Shown: piece after piece, positions 45,007-54,930 of the stretch
How the letters are laid out: every line of letters starts with the position of its first letter
Position numbering within the stretch: the stretch's first letter is position 1
Assembly: GCA_002205965.3 (NCBI GenBank)
Contig: NADL03000106.1
Span: forward strand, 229,834 to 293,833
Length of the DNA stretch: 64,000 nucleotides
Source: Kappaphycus alvarezii
Taxonomy: Eukaryota > Rhodophyta > Florideophyceae > Gigartinales > Solieriaceae
Direction: 5' to 3'
The notes under the pieces: generated by a model
Databases searched by the model: none
Seen by the model: only the letters and a program-made list of their open reading frames with translations
Told to the model about the DNA's origin: nothing
Program-made: the position numbers and the translations under genes

Positions 45007-45351
45007 TCAGTCAGTGATGGTAATGGTGGCCGTGGTGGTAATAGTAGTGGCCATGGTAGTAGTCATGATGTTTGGATTTCTTGGATTTCTTGGATTCCTT
45101 CGATTTTTTCGACTTCTTCGATCGCATTGACACATGATCCCCGAGTAGGTCACCATCGATGCCGGTGAGACAACATCACGTTGTGTGGGATTTTCATGAG
45201 ACGTGCTCAAGGATATCTGGTTACGACGGATATTCTCCGAAGCTTCCGGGTCGGTACTGAGACTGTGAGCCTCATCATCAGTGCCGAGAGGAGCTGCATT
45301 GAGCAAGGAAAACAAGAGGATAACGAGAAGAGCGTAAAGGATTGAACTCAT
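45007..45351 (-). CDS. Small secreted protein family, copy 2 (intact)
   Basis: An intact 114-codon frame. The start (ATG 45349-45351) was chosen because it heads a classic signal peptide (MSSILYALLVILLFSLLNAA, predicted cleavage after NAA or APL) and sits about 130 bp after a conserved TATA box. The mature part has an acidic segment (DDEAHSLSTDPEASENIRRN with a dibasic RR), a CQC pair, a basic SRKNRRNPRNPRNP repeat and a Thr/Ile-rich tail from GGT/GAT-type trinucleotide repeats. Probably secreted. Function and family unknown. Copies at 24.65-24.99 and 58.17-58.41 kb are damaged. It could be a host gene copied with flanking repeats or a passenger of a mobile element. Confidence 0.6.
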   Translation of the reverse strand: MSSILYALLVILLFSLLNAAPLGTDDEAHSLSTDPEASENIRRNQISLSTSHENPTQRDVVSPASMVTYSGIMCQCDRRSRKNRRNPRNPRNPNIMTTTMATTITTTATITITD

Positions 45352-45477
45352 TTTTGATTTTCTGGCGCACAGACAGGACGAACAGGGATTCGTTGTACCA
45401 GTTGAGGCAATTGTTGAGGCAGTTTGTTGATACAAGGGAACTGTGAGGCATCAGTGCAAAAGACTTCATGAGGGAGC

Positions 45478-45485
45478 TTTATATA
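45478..45485 (-). promoter_or_regulatory. TATA box of secreted-protein copy 2
   Basis: TATATAAA on the minus strand followed by GCTCCCTCATGAAGTC. Same box and leader in all three copies. Confidence 0.6.
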
Positions 45486-45489
45486 GAAA

Positions 45490-45908
45490 AAAAGGGAGTT
45501 GCATGTAGTAGAGGATTGGTGTTTATGATTTTTACAAGACAACAAATGCATACAGCGAGAGTGGCAACGAGATTAAGTTTTCTGATGGTCCCACGCAATG
45601 ATATCGCCAACGTTTTGTAAAGGTCCCAAGGTTTTTCGTAACGAGCCCTCTGGGATTTTAGAAATATTCTGGACTTGCAGGTTCGGTATACTATAATGGC
45701 AGTGGTCTTGAGAGGTGAAGTGAAGGCTAGAAGAGAATCTCGAAGGGATCACAGTTAGGGTCGGTGATATTGTTATCATCAGGGGGAGTGCGTAACAGCA
45801 GAGGCATAAGATGTGGGAGTGGGGCGACAAAGATGTCACATCGCTCAATCCACGTATCTGAGCGTGCTCGTGAGTTTGTACTGCAGATTTGCACATTGTA
45901 CAGAATAG
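45490..45908. repeat. Repeat block upstream of secreted-protein copy 2
   Basis: Includes the 80-bp block (45490-45573) and a stretch with GGTTCGGTATACTATAATGG (45680-45700). Both recur at 58557-58790 next to copy 3, where element Y has inserted. It ends with GAATAG, the left TSD of R195 copy 3. Confidence 0.6.
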
Positions 45909-46027
45909 AGAGGGGGAAAGGTTTCGATGCTTTACTCGTGGAAGATATATTCGATCTATCCGAAAGTTTTCTAGACAACCACAGTCGACTCAAAAGGTAT
46001 ACCAGCACAGCAATGGGGGAGGAAATG
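45909..46027 (-). repeat. Short retroposon R195, copy 3, TSD GAATAG
   Basis: A 5'-truncated copy flanked by GAATAG at 45903-45908 and 46028-46033. C-rich 3' tail on the minus strand. Confidence 0.7.
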
Positions 46028-46309
46028 GAATAGTGCCGAGAAGAATAGCGAGGTGGATGTTCCTGTCTATTTTGTGGGAGATTTGTTTCAGTGTTCAATT
46101 TACGGCAGGCGGTACCCCTTTCCATGGCATTGATGAAGAAAACCATTGATTCCTTCCATAGTGAAATTTCTCCATCAATATGGTAATGTGTCTGGTCAAG
46201 AACAGCAGTACATACTATATGGATTAAAGTTCTTCTTTCCACACAATCATGTTAGATAATGCATTTGCTTTAACCGTTTTTGAGTAGTTTAGCTTCACGT
46301 TATCGCATT
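46028..46309. other. No recognisable gene
   Basis: Sequence between two R195 copies. It shares TGTGTCTGGTCAAGAACA (46188) with 27123. It ends with TTATCGCATT, the left TSD of copy 4. Confidence 0.35.
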
Positions 46310-46424
46310 TGGGGAAACGTTTGGGTGTTTTACTGTTGGAAGGTATATCCGATCTATCCCATGGTTTTCCAGACAACCACAATCGACTCAAAAAGGGTAT
46401 ACCGACACCGTAATGGGGAAGAAC
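46310..46424 (-). repeat. Short retroposon R195, copy 4, 10-bp TSD
   Basis: A 115-bp 5'-truncated copy flanked by TTATCGCATT at 46300-46309 and 46425-46434. Clear retroposition signature. Confidence 0.85.
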
Positions 46425-46434
46425 TTATCGCATT

Positions 46435-46705
46435 GTGTCGCGCAAAATGATACGTTTTCCATTACTAAAATTTCATGTCGCTGTAGATACTATCGGAAAT
46501 CGTACACCTCATACAGAATCATTCACAGTTGCAGCTGTTGTAATGAAGCTGCAGAATGAGATATTTGACGACCTCTTACCAAACACTTTTGTTCACGCAC
46601 GTACAAGGGGGAATTTTTCGTACGTACATCCACGCAAGTTGACTGGGTATCAGCCTGCTTATCTGTTACAGTAACTGAACCCCCCGTGTTCCCCCTTTTG
46701 TACCC
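46435..46705 (+). mobile_element. LINE-type 3' end, fragment c
   Basis: An 80-codon open frame ends KLTGYQPAYLLQ and is followed by CAGTAACTGAACCCCCCGTG-TTCCCCC. This is the same C-terminal motif and C-rich tail as in fragments b, e and g. The rest of the frame is not recognised. Probably a 5'-truncated LINE of a diverged subfamily. Confidence 0.5.
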
Positions 46706-46796
46706 GTAATTGTTTTCATACTTTCTTTAAAGTATGCCAACCTTAGACTTTGAACCGCCTTTTCCCTCCGATGGATAATTACTTTATGACAATAAC

Positions 46797-46904
46797 GGGA
46801 AAAGGTTTGGGTGTTTTACTCTTGGAAGATATATCCGATCTATCCCATGGTTTTCCAGACAACCACAATCGACTAAAAAAGGGTATATCGACACAGTAAT
46901 GGGG
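46797..46904 (-). repeat. Short retroposon R195, copy 5, TSD AATAAC
   Basis: A 108-bp 5'-truncated copy flanked by AATAAC at 46791-46796 and 46905-46910. Its right flank is tandemly repeated (AATAACTGACGCCATTTT at 46905 and again at 46937). Confidence 0.75.
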
Positions 46905-47237
46905 AATAACTGACGCCATTTTTCAATATACTGTACAATAACTGACGCCATTTTCACTACATCCTTTTTCACTACTGATACTGCTGTGAAGGTGTAGATA
47001 TAAATGCCGAAGTCCATGATCTTTCCTTTGGAGAGCTGATGCTAAAGTGGGAAAAAAGGGGGTTTATTGAGATGTACTGTATGGATTGGCTGAAACCCAT
47101 TTTGAGTCGTAAATGTGGATGTCATATTCAATACATGTACCGATGGTCGAAGCAAAGTACAAATCATTGCTGTCGAATGCTAGCACTAGTAACAGTAATG
47201 AATGAAAACGCCATTCCAAGAGGGGTTCATGTCCATT
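46905..47237. other. Small tandem repeat, then no recognisable gene
   Basis: Two copies of AATAACTGACGCCATTTT 32 bp apart (46905, 46937). The remainder has only short open frames. Confidence 0.4.
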
Positions 47238-47690
47238 GGCGCGCGTGAGGCGCGCGCCGTTGCCAATGCAGCGGAAAGACGGAAAATAGGGAGCTTGCCA
47301 GCAAAGTAGCAGCCATCCCCAGTGAAGCCCTCCCAGGACGATCAAAACTGGGATGGAAGTTTGTGCCGCTAGCCTTCGACTCACTTGGATCGCCGTCTGC
47401 GACGACGTTGAAGGTAATCGACGAATACGCTGCCGCTGTCGCAACCCGCAGCGCATGCTCGGCGGGAGGAGTGAAGACTCGGCTTTATCAGCAGCTTAGT
47501 TATGCGATTTGGTCCACTTGTGCGGCGTCTGTATTATGTCGCGCCCCACAACATGCAGAGTTTAGCCACCCTATTCAAACTTAATTGTTTTAGGTTTGTT
47601 ACAGTGGGGTACTCAAGACTATGCATGTTGCACCTGCATATGACCGACCACATCTTCCATGCATTAAAATAACCCAAAAATTCCCCCCCT
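47238..47690 (+). mobile_element. LINE fragment d: C-terminal end and 3' UTR (RLE clade)
   Basis: MPLAFDSLGSPSATTLKVID and RLYQQLSYAIWSTCAASVL (47363-47560) match FTFRSLAFDSLGAPS...IYQRLSCTL in fragment a, the C-terminal end of the RT-endonuclease protein. Stop at 47582. A 105-bp 3' UTR ends CATTAAAATAACCCAAAAA-TTCCCCCC at 47690. The part before 47363 is in another frame (ERRKIGSLPAK). Confidence 0.7.
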
Positions 47691-47716
47691 GCATATGTCT
47701 GTGGTAAAGGGGGGAA

Positions 47717-47765
47717 ATGTGGGGTGATTTAATATTTGAAAAATATGGTCGGTTGTGGCCCGGAA
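47717..47765 (-). repeat. LINE-type 3' tail in inverted orientation
   Basis: The minus strand reads ACCGACCATATTTTTC...ATTAAATCACCCCACATTTCCCCCC, a diverged copy of fragment d's tail. With 47642-47690 it makes an imperfect inverted repeat around a 26-bp centre. Confidence 0.55.
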
Positions 47766-47938
47766 TATCCTACAGGGTGCCCAGTAATACCTCTAAAATT
47801 ACCCAAAAAGCCGGCTCAAGGCCTCCCAAACGGCGAGTCATGTGTGAAAAATTTCTTTGTTGTCTTCTGTGTGGATGACGGGGTACAACAGGCAAGCTGT
47901 AAGACAACGAACAAGGCGAACGCTTAAAGGCACTCATG

Positions 47939-48133
47939 CAAAGGCAAGCTGTAGTAGCCGTCATGTCCAATGCGGCCTGCTTGATGGCAGGCCTTAAATG
48001 GGCCTTTAGGGAGCGTAGTTCCTCCCCCACTGCTGTGTCGGCATGCCCTTTTAAGTCGACTGTGGTTGCCTGAAAAACTGCAGCATAGATCGAACATATT
48101 TCCCAAGAGTAAAACACCCGAACCTTTACCCCT
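47939..48133 (+). repeat. Short retroposon R195, copy 6 (full length, 195 bp), TSD CTCATG
   Basis: From CAAAGGCAAGCTGTAGTAGC to AACCTTTACCCCT, flanked by CTCATG at 47933-47938 and 48134-48139. Longest copy with a TSD, so it defines the unit length. No tRNA-like A/B boxes at the head. Either a SINE or a short 3' piece of a LINE. Confidence 0.7.
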
Positions 48134-48139
48134 CTCATG

Positions 48140-48404
48140 TGTACATATCTAATGCATTAACTGTCGTCGATGGTTCACGGCTTCTGCTCACACTGAAATG
48201 ATGATCTCAACGTGTTAACCATTTCTAAATGTTGTGCACTCAAAATAAGTAATGAGGAAAGACCCTTCTAAAGTTTCCAAGTGTCTCTATAACGGAGTCG
48301 AACTGCATCCCGGTGCAATGCAGCGAGTACCCTGACAACATAGCCCTCTAGGCGGCTTTTAGTCAGGAGAATAAATAAATGTTCACCACACCGGTAGCAT
48401 TTTA
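48140..48404. other. No recognisable gene
   Basis: Sequence between R195 copy 6 and LINE fragment e without motif. Confidence 0.35.
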
Positions 48405-48905
48405 CAAGGTGGCACGGATTATTTCGACGTAACCTTTGTCAACCCGCTCGTTCCCTCCCACGCAAGAGCCAGGGCTCTCAACCCACTCACAAGCCTCAAC
48501 GCAGCTAACGCAGAGAAGCAGCGGAAATACCAAGGATTCCTTGCTTAGCTGCCTGGGAGAAACAGGCTGGTTCCTGTTCCCATCTCAACGCTTGGAGGAT
48601 GGCATCCGGCGGCGTTCTCCGTCGTCAAGGAACTCGCGAGAACTGTTGCCACCCGCGCAATGGAACGGTTTTCGAAGGTTAGAGGCATTCTTTTACAGCG
48701 GCACTCCGCATTGACAGTAACCTCCAACGCCGCTTGTTTGCTGGCTGGCCTCCCTTCCACCTTCTGGTAGATTGGAATGCCATCTACACTTTTCGACGCA
48801 TTGTACGGTTTCACAATTGGCTTGACCATGATACGTTATCTACGCTCCGGTACAAATTTACTGGGTACCAACCCACATATCTGCCACAGTTAATTAACCC
48901 CCATT
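48405..48905 (+). mobile_element. LINE fragment e: endonuclease end and 3' tail
   Basis: About 90% identical by eye to 26520-27040. Pieces: TDYFDVTFVNPL frame near 48412-48450, GETGWFLFPSQRLEDGIRR (48540-48610) and the C-terminal KFTGYQPTYLPQ (48850-48890), with tail TTAACCCCCATTTCCCC. The endonuclease Asp is read in a DVTFV context here versus DETFV in fragment b. 5'-truncated at about 48405; frames change at least twice. Confidence 0.75.
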
Positions 48906-48950
48906 TCCCCGCATTTTACACTTGAGTGAACCATGTCTTATCTAGCCACG

Positions 48951-49000
48951 GAGAAATTTTTGGGTTATTTTAATGCATGGAAGATGTCGTCGGTTATATC
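48951..49000 (-). repeat. LINE-type 3' tail, minus strand
   Basis: The minus strand reads GACGACATCTTCCATGC...TTAAAATAACCCAAAAA-TTTCTCC, nearly identical to the tail of fragment d (47645-47690). No coding part is visible upstream on the minus strand. Confidence 0.6.
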
Positions 49001-49625
49001 CACGCGCCTAACGCGTTACGCGGGATAAGTCGTAGCCACGTGAGCTATCATTTCGTACGACATTGCTTGTGTGTGGAATCTTTACGGGATGTGGAAAAAG
49101 CATGTGGGAGAACATGCTGAGAGGGATGACAGAGAAACTAACATGCGAAGGGGGATGAGAGGGAAAAATCGGAAATGCGTCTGGTAAGAACCTGACGCGC
49201 TTGCAACCCATGCAAGCAGAAAACAAAGCGCGTGATTAGGAGGTGCAGCTCCCATTGGGGAGTGGTGCCTCGACGGGCAGCAGCGAACGTAGAAAGGCGC
49301 CGGAAGAAAGTCGCACCCTCTGCCCAGCGCACCAAACACAACAAAAATTCAAAAAAAGTAAATCATATCAGATCTACTGTATACAATTAATTTTTATTTA
49401 AAAATATAAAGGCCACAAAAGCCCAGTAGAAACCATACCAGGCACAAGAGCGGGTATGTTTTTGAAATCGGGGAAATAGGGAGTGTGTTTGCTGTGGGTG
49501 CAACTGGGAGAGGAATCTTCATGGAAGGGGGAAAGGGGTCAGTCGTTATGTGGCGAGGGCTATGAGATCAAAAGGGGCTCTATACGGTGTCTACACGAGC
49601 GGAATAACTAATTTTACCGTACTAG
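49001..49625. other. No recognisable gene
   Basis: Contains a small palindromic CGCGCCTAACGCGTTACGCG stretch near 49003 and open frames under 90 codons on the minus strand (49082-49344) with no motif. AT-rich after 49340. Confidence 0.4.
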
Positions 49626-50856
49626 ATGGATAGGGTGTTCGAAGATACGCATGTGAGACTGTCGGATGACGCCTGGCATTTCGCTCAATTTCCCTTCCTC
49701 AAGGGTGGTATAGGACTTCCCTGCCTCCTGGATAGCCAACGCGGCCTACCTCGGTTCTGTTGTCGCCAGCCTCCCATCTGTCCTCCTTCTATATTCTGCG
49801 TTCCCCGCCTGTCAACTGATTTCCGCTCCACTCGCTTCTCTCCGTTCTCAGCTGCCCCATACCTTCCGTCTTGCTTGCAATCCTAGTCAATTGCTTTCGT
49901 CAGGCCATCAGGAATCCCCCGGGTTCCCCCCTCGTGGCTTCCAGCATGCACTGACTACTGAGCTCGTGGACTACAAGTATGATCGCTTCACGGCATCCCT
50001 CACCCCCGTTTCCAAAACGCGTCATGTATTTACCACTGCTTCCTCGTCCTCATTACCCTTCTCCACTCTTCCACTCAGCGGTAACGGTGCCCGCGCTTCT
50101 CCTGAAGTCCGGATTACTACGGTCTGTTTACGTCTCGGCGAGCGACTGTTCTCTGGATCCCGTTCATGCACCATATGTTCCCGTTCAACTGCCATGCTAG
50201 ATGTCCATGGTCATCACGCCATGGTGGGCAGTACTGGCGCCGGTAATGTTCGCCGCCACGACGCACTTCGTGACGAGCTAGCTCGGTCCATCCGCCATAC
50301 TGCTCTACTCCACGGTGTTCGCGTTTCTCGGGAGCAGCGCTTTCCAGATCCTCCACATCCTTCTTCTGGGTTCCTTGCGGCCTCCCAACTGACCAGAGAG
50401 GAACGACAGGCTCGAATTGACCGCATTAATCCTTCTGCTTCTTCGCGACCCAGCTCCACCTAGATGTGGTTACTAGTGACTCCGAGTTCGCTGCCAGTCC
50501 GCAGGCTTTTGATGTCTCCGTCATCAGTCCGCACTCATCCAGTTTTCGTTCTTGTCCTCCACATGGCCATATCTCCAAGAAAGAATCAGAGAAACGCCAC
50601 CATTACCATACTTACGCGAATACTGCGGACTGGACCTTCACCCATGGTTGCTGATGTCTATGGTTGCATTGAACCGGGGTTTGATCAAGCCGTGCAACAG
50701 TTCGCCTACTTCCTCGCCAACAAGCGTGGTACCTCTGTTGCCGCCGAGAAACATTCGCTCCTCGTTAGATTCGTATGCTTGATTGTCCAATACGTTGCTA
50801 CGTCCGTTAATCGGCGGCGTCTTGACCAAACCACCGATTTGGCCCCTGTTGTGTAG
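49626..50856 (+). mobile_element. LINE fragment f: C-terminal half of RT-endonuclease (RLE clade)
   Basis: DDAWHFAQFPFLKGGIGLP (49665-49720) is the conserved post-thumb GG(I/L)GLP segment. Next comes CTICSRSTAMLDVHGHHAMV (50165-50225), a CCHC-like knuckle, then RRHDALRDELARSIRHTALL (50255-50315). The endonuclease core DVVTSDS...AFDVSVISP follows (50462-50525). The C-terminal part reads MVADVYGCIEPGFDQAVQQF (50642-50700) and AEKHSLLVRFVCLIVQYVAT (50745-50810). Order equals fragments a and b. About three frame changes; the RT catalytic part is absent. Confidence 0.75.
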
Positions 50857-51262
50857 TCCCAGGCCCTGCGCTGTGTGGCGCTAGCGTTCTCCTGAGTATT
50901 GATCATTAAAGGTGATGCTTTCATACTAGATGAGATATTCGATAAACTTAAAGAAAAAGTTTGTAGACACACTATCTGTAGTCTGCTAGGAGACACATAC
51001 ATGTGTAATCATTTCAGATTAGCTCTTTGGATGCGTTTGCACAGCATCAAGATTAGTTACGTGGCTATCTCCATCGATACATTATAAAGAACAGTACTTT
51101 TTAGGCTACCATCATCGAAGCGGTCTTCCGACGAAATCAATGAACTAGTTAAGTTTGTATCTGTATCAACAGTTGCGTTGGTACTTCCAAACCCACAGTC
51201 TTGACCAGTAGAGCCCTTTTCACTTGTCCGGAATATGTCGATGTACGACTTCACAATGTGCT
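50857..51262. other. Short repeat flank beside gypsy-3
   Basis: Contains GTTGGTACTTCCAAACCCACA (51177) in a roughly 70-bp block that recurs at 53290-53360 on the other side of gypsy-3. The rest (50880-51090) has a short open plus-strand frame without motif. Confidence 0.45.
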
Positions 51263-53180
51263 CTAGTTGGGGCAGCTTATCTTCCGGGAACCCATTTTAA
51301 GCGCGTCTCGGAGCATCTTGTCGACGGCCGCGGCGACTTCGGCATGTTGGTCCTTATCGACAGTTTCGGGCAGATTGGTACCGGGAAACGTATCTGGCTC
51401 GTCCCTAACTTGGTGGTAGTTCACCTTAGGACGGTCAGGCTTATCTGCCATTGTGAAGTTGAAGTCGGCAGTGGGGGCTCCATTGAGACGTGCGGTCATT
51501 AGGCGGCTGACTTGTCCGCCTTGCGTCCCATGTGTTAGACTGCGTATGGTTGAACAGTCGGTTCCGCCCAACAGCGCACGTTTCTGCCCGTGAATGCTGT
51601 TTGTGTCTATGCCGAGGTGTTGCAAGACCGGCAGACCAACCAGAAGGTCTTCGGTTGCTAAGTCGTCATCAGCGACGAGGAAAGTCACGTTAACCAACGC
51701 GAGCGATCCTGTGAACAGCTGAAGGACAGTTCTTGGCGGTGTCCACGAGCGTGAAAAGGAGAATGTCTCGGCCTCCGACGTGTTCTTGAGCGCGACCTGC
51801 AGATGCACCTTATCGATCTTTGTCATCTTACCAATGCTGTTGAGTACGGCGCGCTCGGCGAGCTTAGGGGAGACGATGGACTCGTCGTTTCCGTCGTCTG
51901 TGCGTCCATTAGCTGTCACGCTCTCGGAGCCCTCGGTCACGACGACCGAGAAGGACGTGCCTATAAGTGGATTTTTTCTAGCTTTGGTTTGCTCGGTGCT
52001 TCCAACCGTCGAACAGTTTTGTACACCTCCGGTTCATCCTTGACTTAGGCATGCTCCCGCATCTGTCCGCGGGTTGATCTTGATGGGCCCGTGCGAGCCT
52101 TCTCTTCTGCGTAGGCCTTGAGTAACGACGCTTTTTCGTCCTCCGGGCACTCCCGGCAGTCTCGCAGAAGATTTCGTATGCCTTTAGATTTGTGTGGTCC
52201 GTAGAGGCAGGCTGGGGCTTGTTTGGAGGGCTTCGACTTAGCGGACGAATAAGCAGTGTCTTCCTGTCGGCTCCGCCGTGATTGCTGCGTTTGCCCTTCT
52301 TCGTGCTCATCATACCTGACTGAGGTTTGCCATTATCGACAATTTGGAAGGCCCCGGAGAGTCGTATCGCGTGTTCCATAAAGCCTTAGAAGTCCTTGCG
52401 CAACTCGTACTTCGAAAAAACGAGGTCCAACTCTAGTCGGGCATGCAGAGAAGCGGGACGGATGGCTGAGAGGACGTGGTAAACAGCTCTCTTTTGATTC
52501 TCTTTCAGGATGACTTAGTAGCTCTAGCCTTTCGATAGTCTTGTAACTTTTTCTCGGTGAGAGCGTCGTAAGATGTCACGCCGTCGATGAAACCGAGGGC
52601 AATCGTCGACTCCAGCCATTCTGCGTCGACGCAGAACTTGAGATTGACTGAAGTAACAACCTCGTTCGTGACAAATTGTTGCGCGACTAACTGGCGGGCG
52701 CGCTCCTGCACCTCCTTAGCGTACCGATCATACGCGCGCAGAAAGGTGCGAATTGACGGTGCATCGGCTGCTTTGAGGCGTGGGTGGTCGAAGGTAGTTG
52801 CCACGTACTTCGATGATGCCGACGATATCTCTAAAGAGCCAGAAATATTGTGGAGATCTTCGTTCAGAACTAGAAGTTGAACGTAGTCGTTCGAATCATA
52901 ATCAGTGTGCTCGACGTTGCGTCGTTACCGGCTGTCTATGCCTGCACACAATGGCTTAAGACTCGTCGTGCCTAGATGAAGTAGAGCCGTAGTGATCACT
53001 GTGACGTACTCCGACCGGTTGATCGTGATTGACGGTAAGAGGGTAGTATCCCGACGCCGGCGGGGGCGCATGCGGACAGCACCCGGTATTTATTGACTTC
53101 AAAAGTAGACCGGGTAGACCCGGTGGTCCCATAATAGGCCCACTAGCTGCAGCTGTAATTACCGAAGACGACAATCAATT
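51263..53180 (-). mobile_element. Gypsy-3: gag-protease fragment (fossil)
   Basis: Minus-strand pieces: a Pro-rich gag start (PIMGPPGLPGLLLKSINTG, 52956-53174), a gag piece (PSIRTFLRAYDRYAKEVQER and EWLESTIALGFIDGVTSYDA, 52505-52804) and a Lys/Arg-rich nucleocapsid-like region (51978-52379). An aspartic-protease region (51263-51940) has LVNVTFLVADDDLATEDLLV and VGLPVLQHLGIDT, typical of gypsy elements. The D-T/S-G motif is not clear. RT and the rest are missing. Fewer breaks than the X copies. Confidence 0.7.
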
Positions 53181-53189
53181 ACAGTGGAC

Positions 53190-54930
53190 GGATCATGACA
53201 GTACGTGACAGCGAGCGGATTGCTTACTGTGAGCACAGCAGAAGCTGCCGAAGATGCAGATGTAGCGACTGAGATAAAAGGTTTGCACAATATTTGCGCA
53301 CACTTTATCAACAGTTCCGTTGGTACTTCCAAACCCACATTCTTGGCCAATAGAGCCCTTTTTACCATTGCTCTCTACAGAGAACAGATCTGACAACAGC
53401 CATCATCGCACGTTCATCACAGCAGTCATCACTGTTGACAGCCACATTAGAAAAGTTTTCCTGACTTCCACCAATATAGTAAAGTCCGTCAGCCTGCCTA
53501 GGTGCCTAAAAACTTATGCGGAAGTCATCATGCATACCAATGAGAAGTTCCCTTTACGGGGCGAATAGAGTACAAATTACCTTCGTAGCCAAAGCAGGAA
53601 TTGAGAATAGACTGATCGCAAGTCTAGGAGAGACTAGCTTATTACTCAAAGACACCTTAATTACTCCCCATTCACCAGAATATGAGACCTTTAAATAACG
53701 ACCTTGAAACAACTTTAGAGTTATCACCGAAGGATAGGAACGTTGCAATTCCTGGCTTCCTGAACATTTCCTATATCAGGTGTTATATGTGAGGCAGTTC
53801 CCGAGTCCAGAATGAGTAATTCATCGCTTGGAAGATCAATATAAATGCCTGACTTCTCAGTAAGGCTTAAATTAGAGTAATTTCCACTGGTACTGCCAGA
53901 CATTGCACGTGCAGTTGCTGCTCGGTCTTTAACCTTGAAGGACTTCGTTGCCTTTTTATGAACATTATGTTGATGATTCCTTTCTTCATTTAGACGCGGT
54001 CCATTTAGGTTTTCCGTTGCCTGTACATCTCATGAAGGACCTGGATGATTTCCAGATTGATGACTTTTAAACTGGTTGACGAACTCACTAGAGATGTTGA
54101 GCTTATTCCTGGGATGAAAAGGATTCAGAAAGCAGGGTTAAGTTGTTTGATTAGTTTTGTCACAGATTTCGCATTTCCTTGCCGTGTCCAAAGCAATATT
54201 TGCACGATCACTGCTCGACCTATTGGCGACAACAGTCTGCTGCTCTTCAATGATTCGTGCACTCACATTCTCCCAGTTGACCTTGTCTTCTGCGAAAGTC
54301 TTGATTGTGGCAGTATCTGGCTGCAGCTGATCCGCTTCAATAGATGCGATAAAAGTTCCAACTGCCATTACTTCGTCGATAGTAGAGCCCAAGGTCTTCA
54401 CCTTCTCCAGCAGACCACCCATCCTATCAATGTGCCATGATAAATCATGACCAGCATCGCTGTAACGAAGTGTGAGTAGCTCATTCATATATGAAATTCT
54501 CGAGGCAGTTGACTTGGAATCATACCTCTGATCTAGCTTTGCTCTCATCTCACACGGATTCCCAACAACTGACCTCATGAAACGAAGCGGATTGTCCGTG
54601 AGAGCGCTAATGATTATTGCTGGCCAATCTCTGCTTCTTGTTATGTTCACGAGCTTGCTCGTCTGTTCTGTTCTCAATTGGAGCTTGCTCACTTTTCCTA
54701 GAGCGCCAGTGAGAACTTTTTCATCGCAAGCAGACTCGACGCAAATGCGACATAGAGTGTAGTCTGACTTGGAGTCGGGAGGTCTGATTTTAGCCTTCTC
54801 TGATTCTTCCATCGCGATTTCCTTATTCTCGAGCGATCGGAGTTCAATTACAACACAACAAGCAATGGTCGTGATCAATCTTGAGTACAGAGAGAGAGCC
54901 GAACAAAACGAAGTAATCAATGCTCAATGT
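53190..54930 (-). mobile_element. Copia-2, module 1: gag and protease region (fossil)
   Basis: A gag open piece of 260 codons (54138-54920) contains DWPAIIISALTDNPLRFM, ISYMNELLTLRYSDAGHDL and AEDKVNWENVSARIIEEQQ, ending in a knuckle start RKCEICDKTNQTT. Downstream are protease/pre-integrase pieces (VSLSNKLVSPRLAISLFSI, 53600-53680) and a DGLYYIGGSQ-like stretch near 53470. RT and integrase are absent. Tandem with module 2. Confidence 0.75.

Noticed and set aside
44839-45168. Plus-strand Gly/Ser-rich ORF opposite the secreted-protein gene
   Set aside because: Low complexity from trinucleotide repeats. The minus frame has a signal peptide, TATA box and conservation.
47736-47927. FCVDDG as an RT catalytic motif
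   Set aside because: No other RT motif surrounds it and the frame starts in a LINE tail; coincidence.
49082-49344. Minus-strand ORFs with many Phe/Pro/Leu residues
   Set aside because: No homologous copy in the window and no motif.
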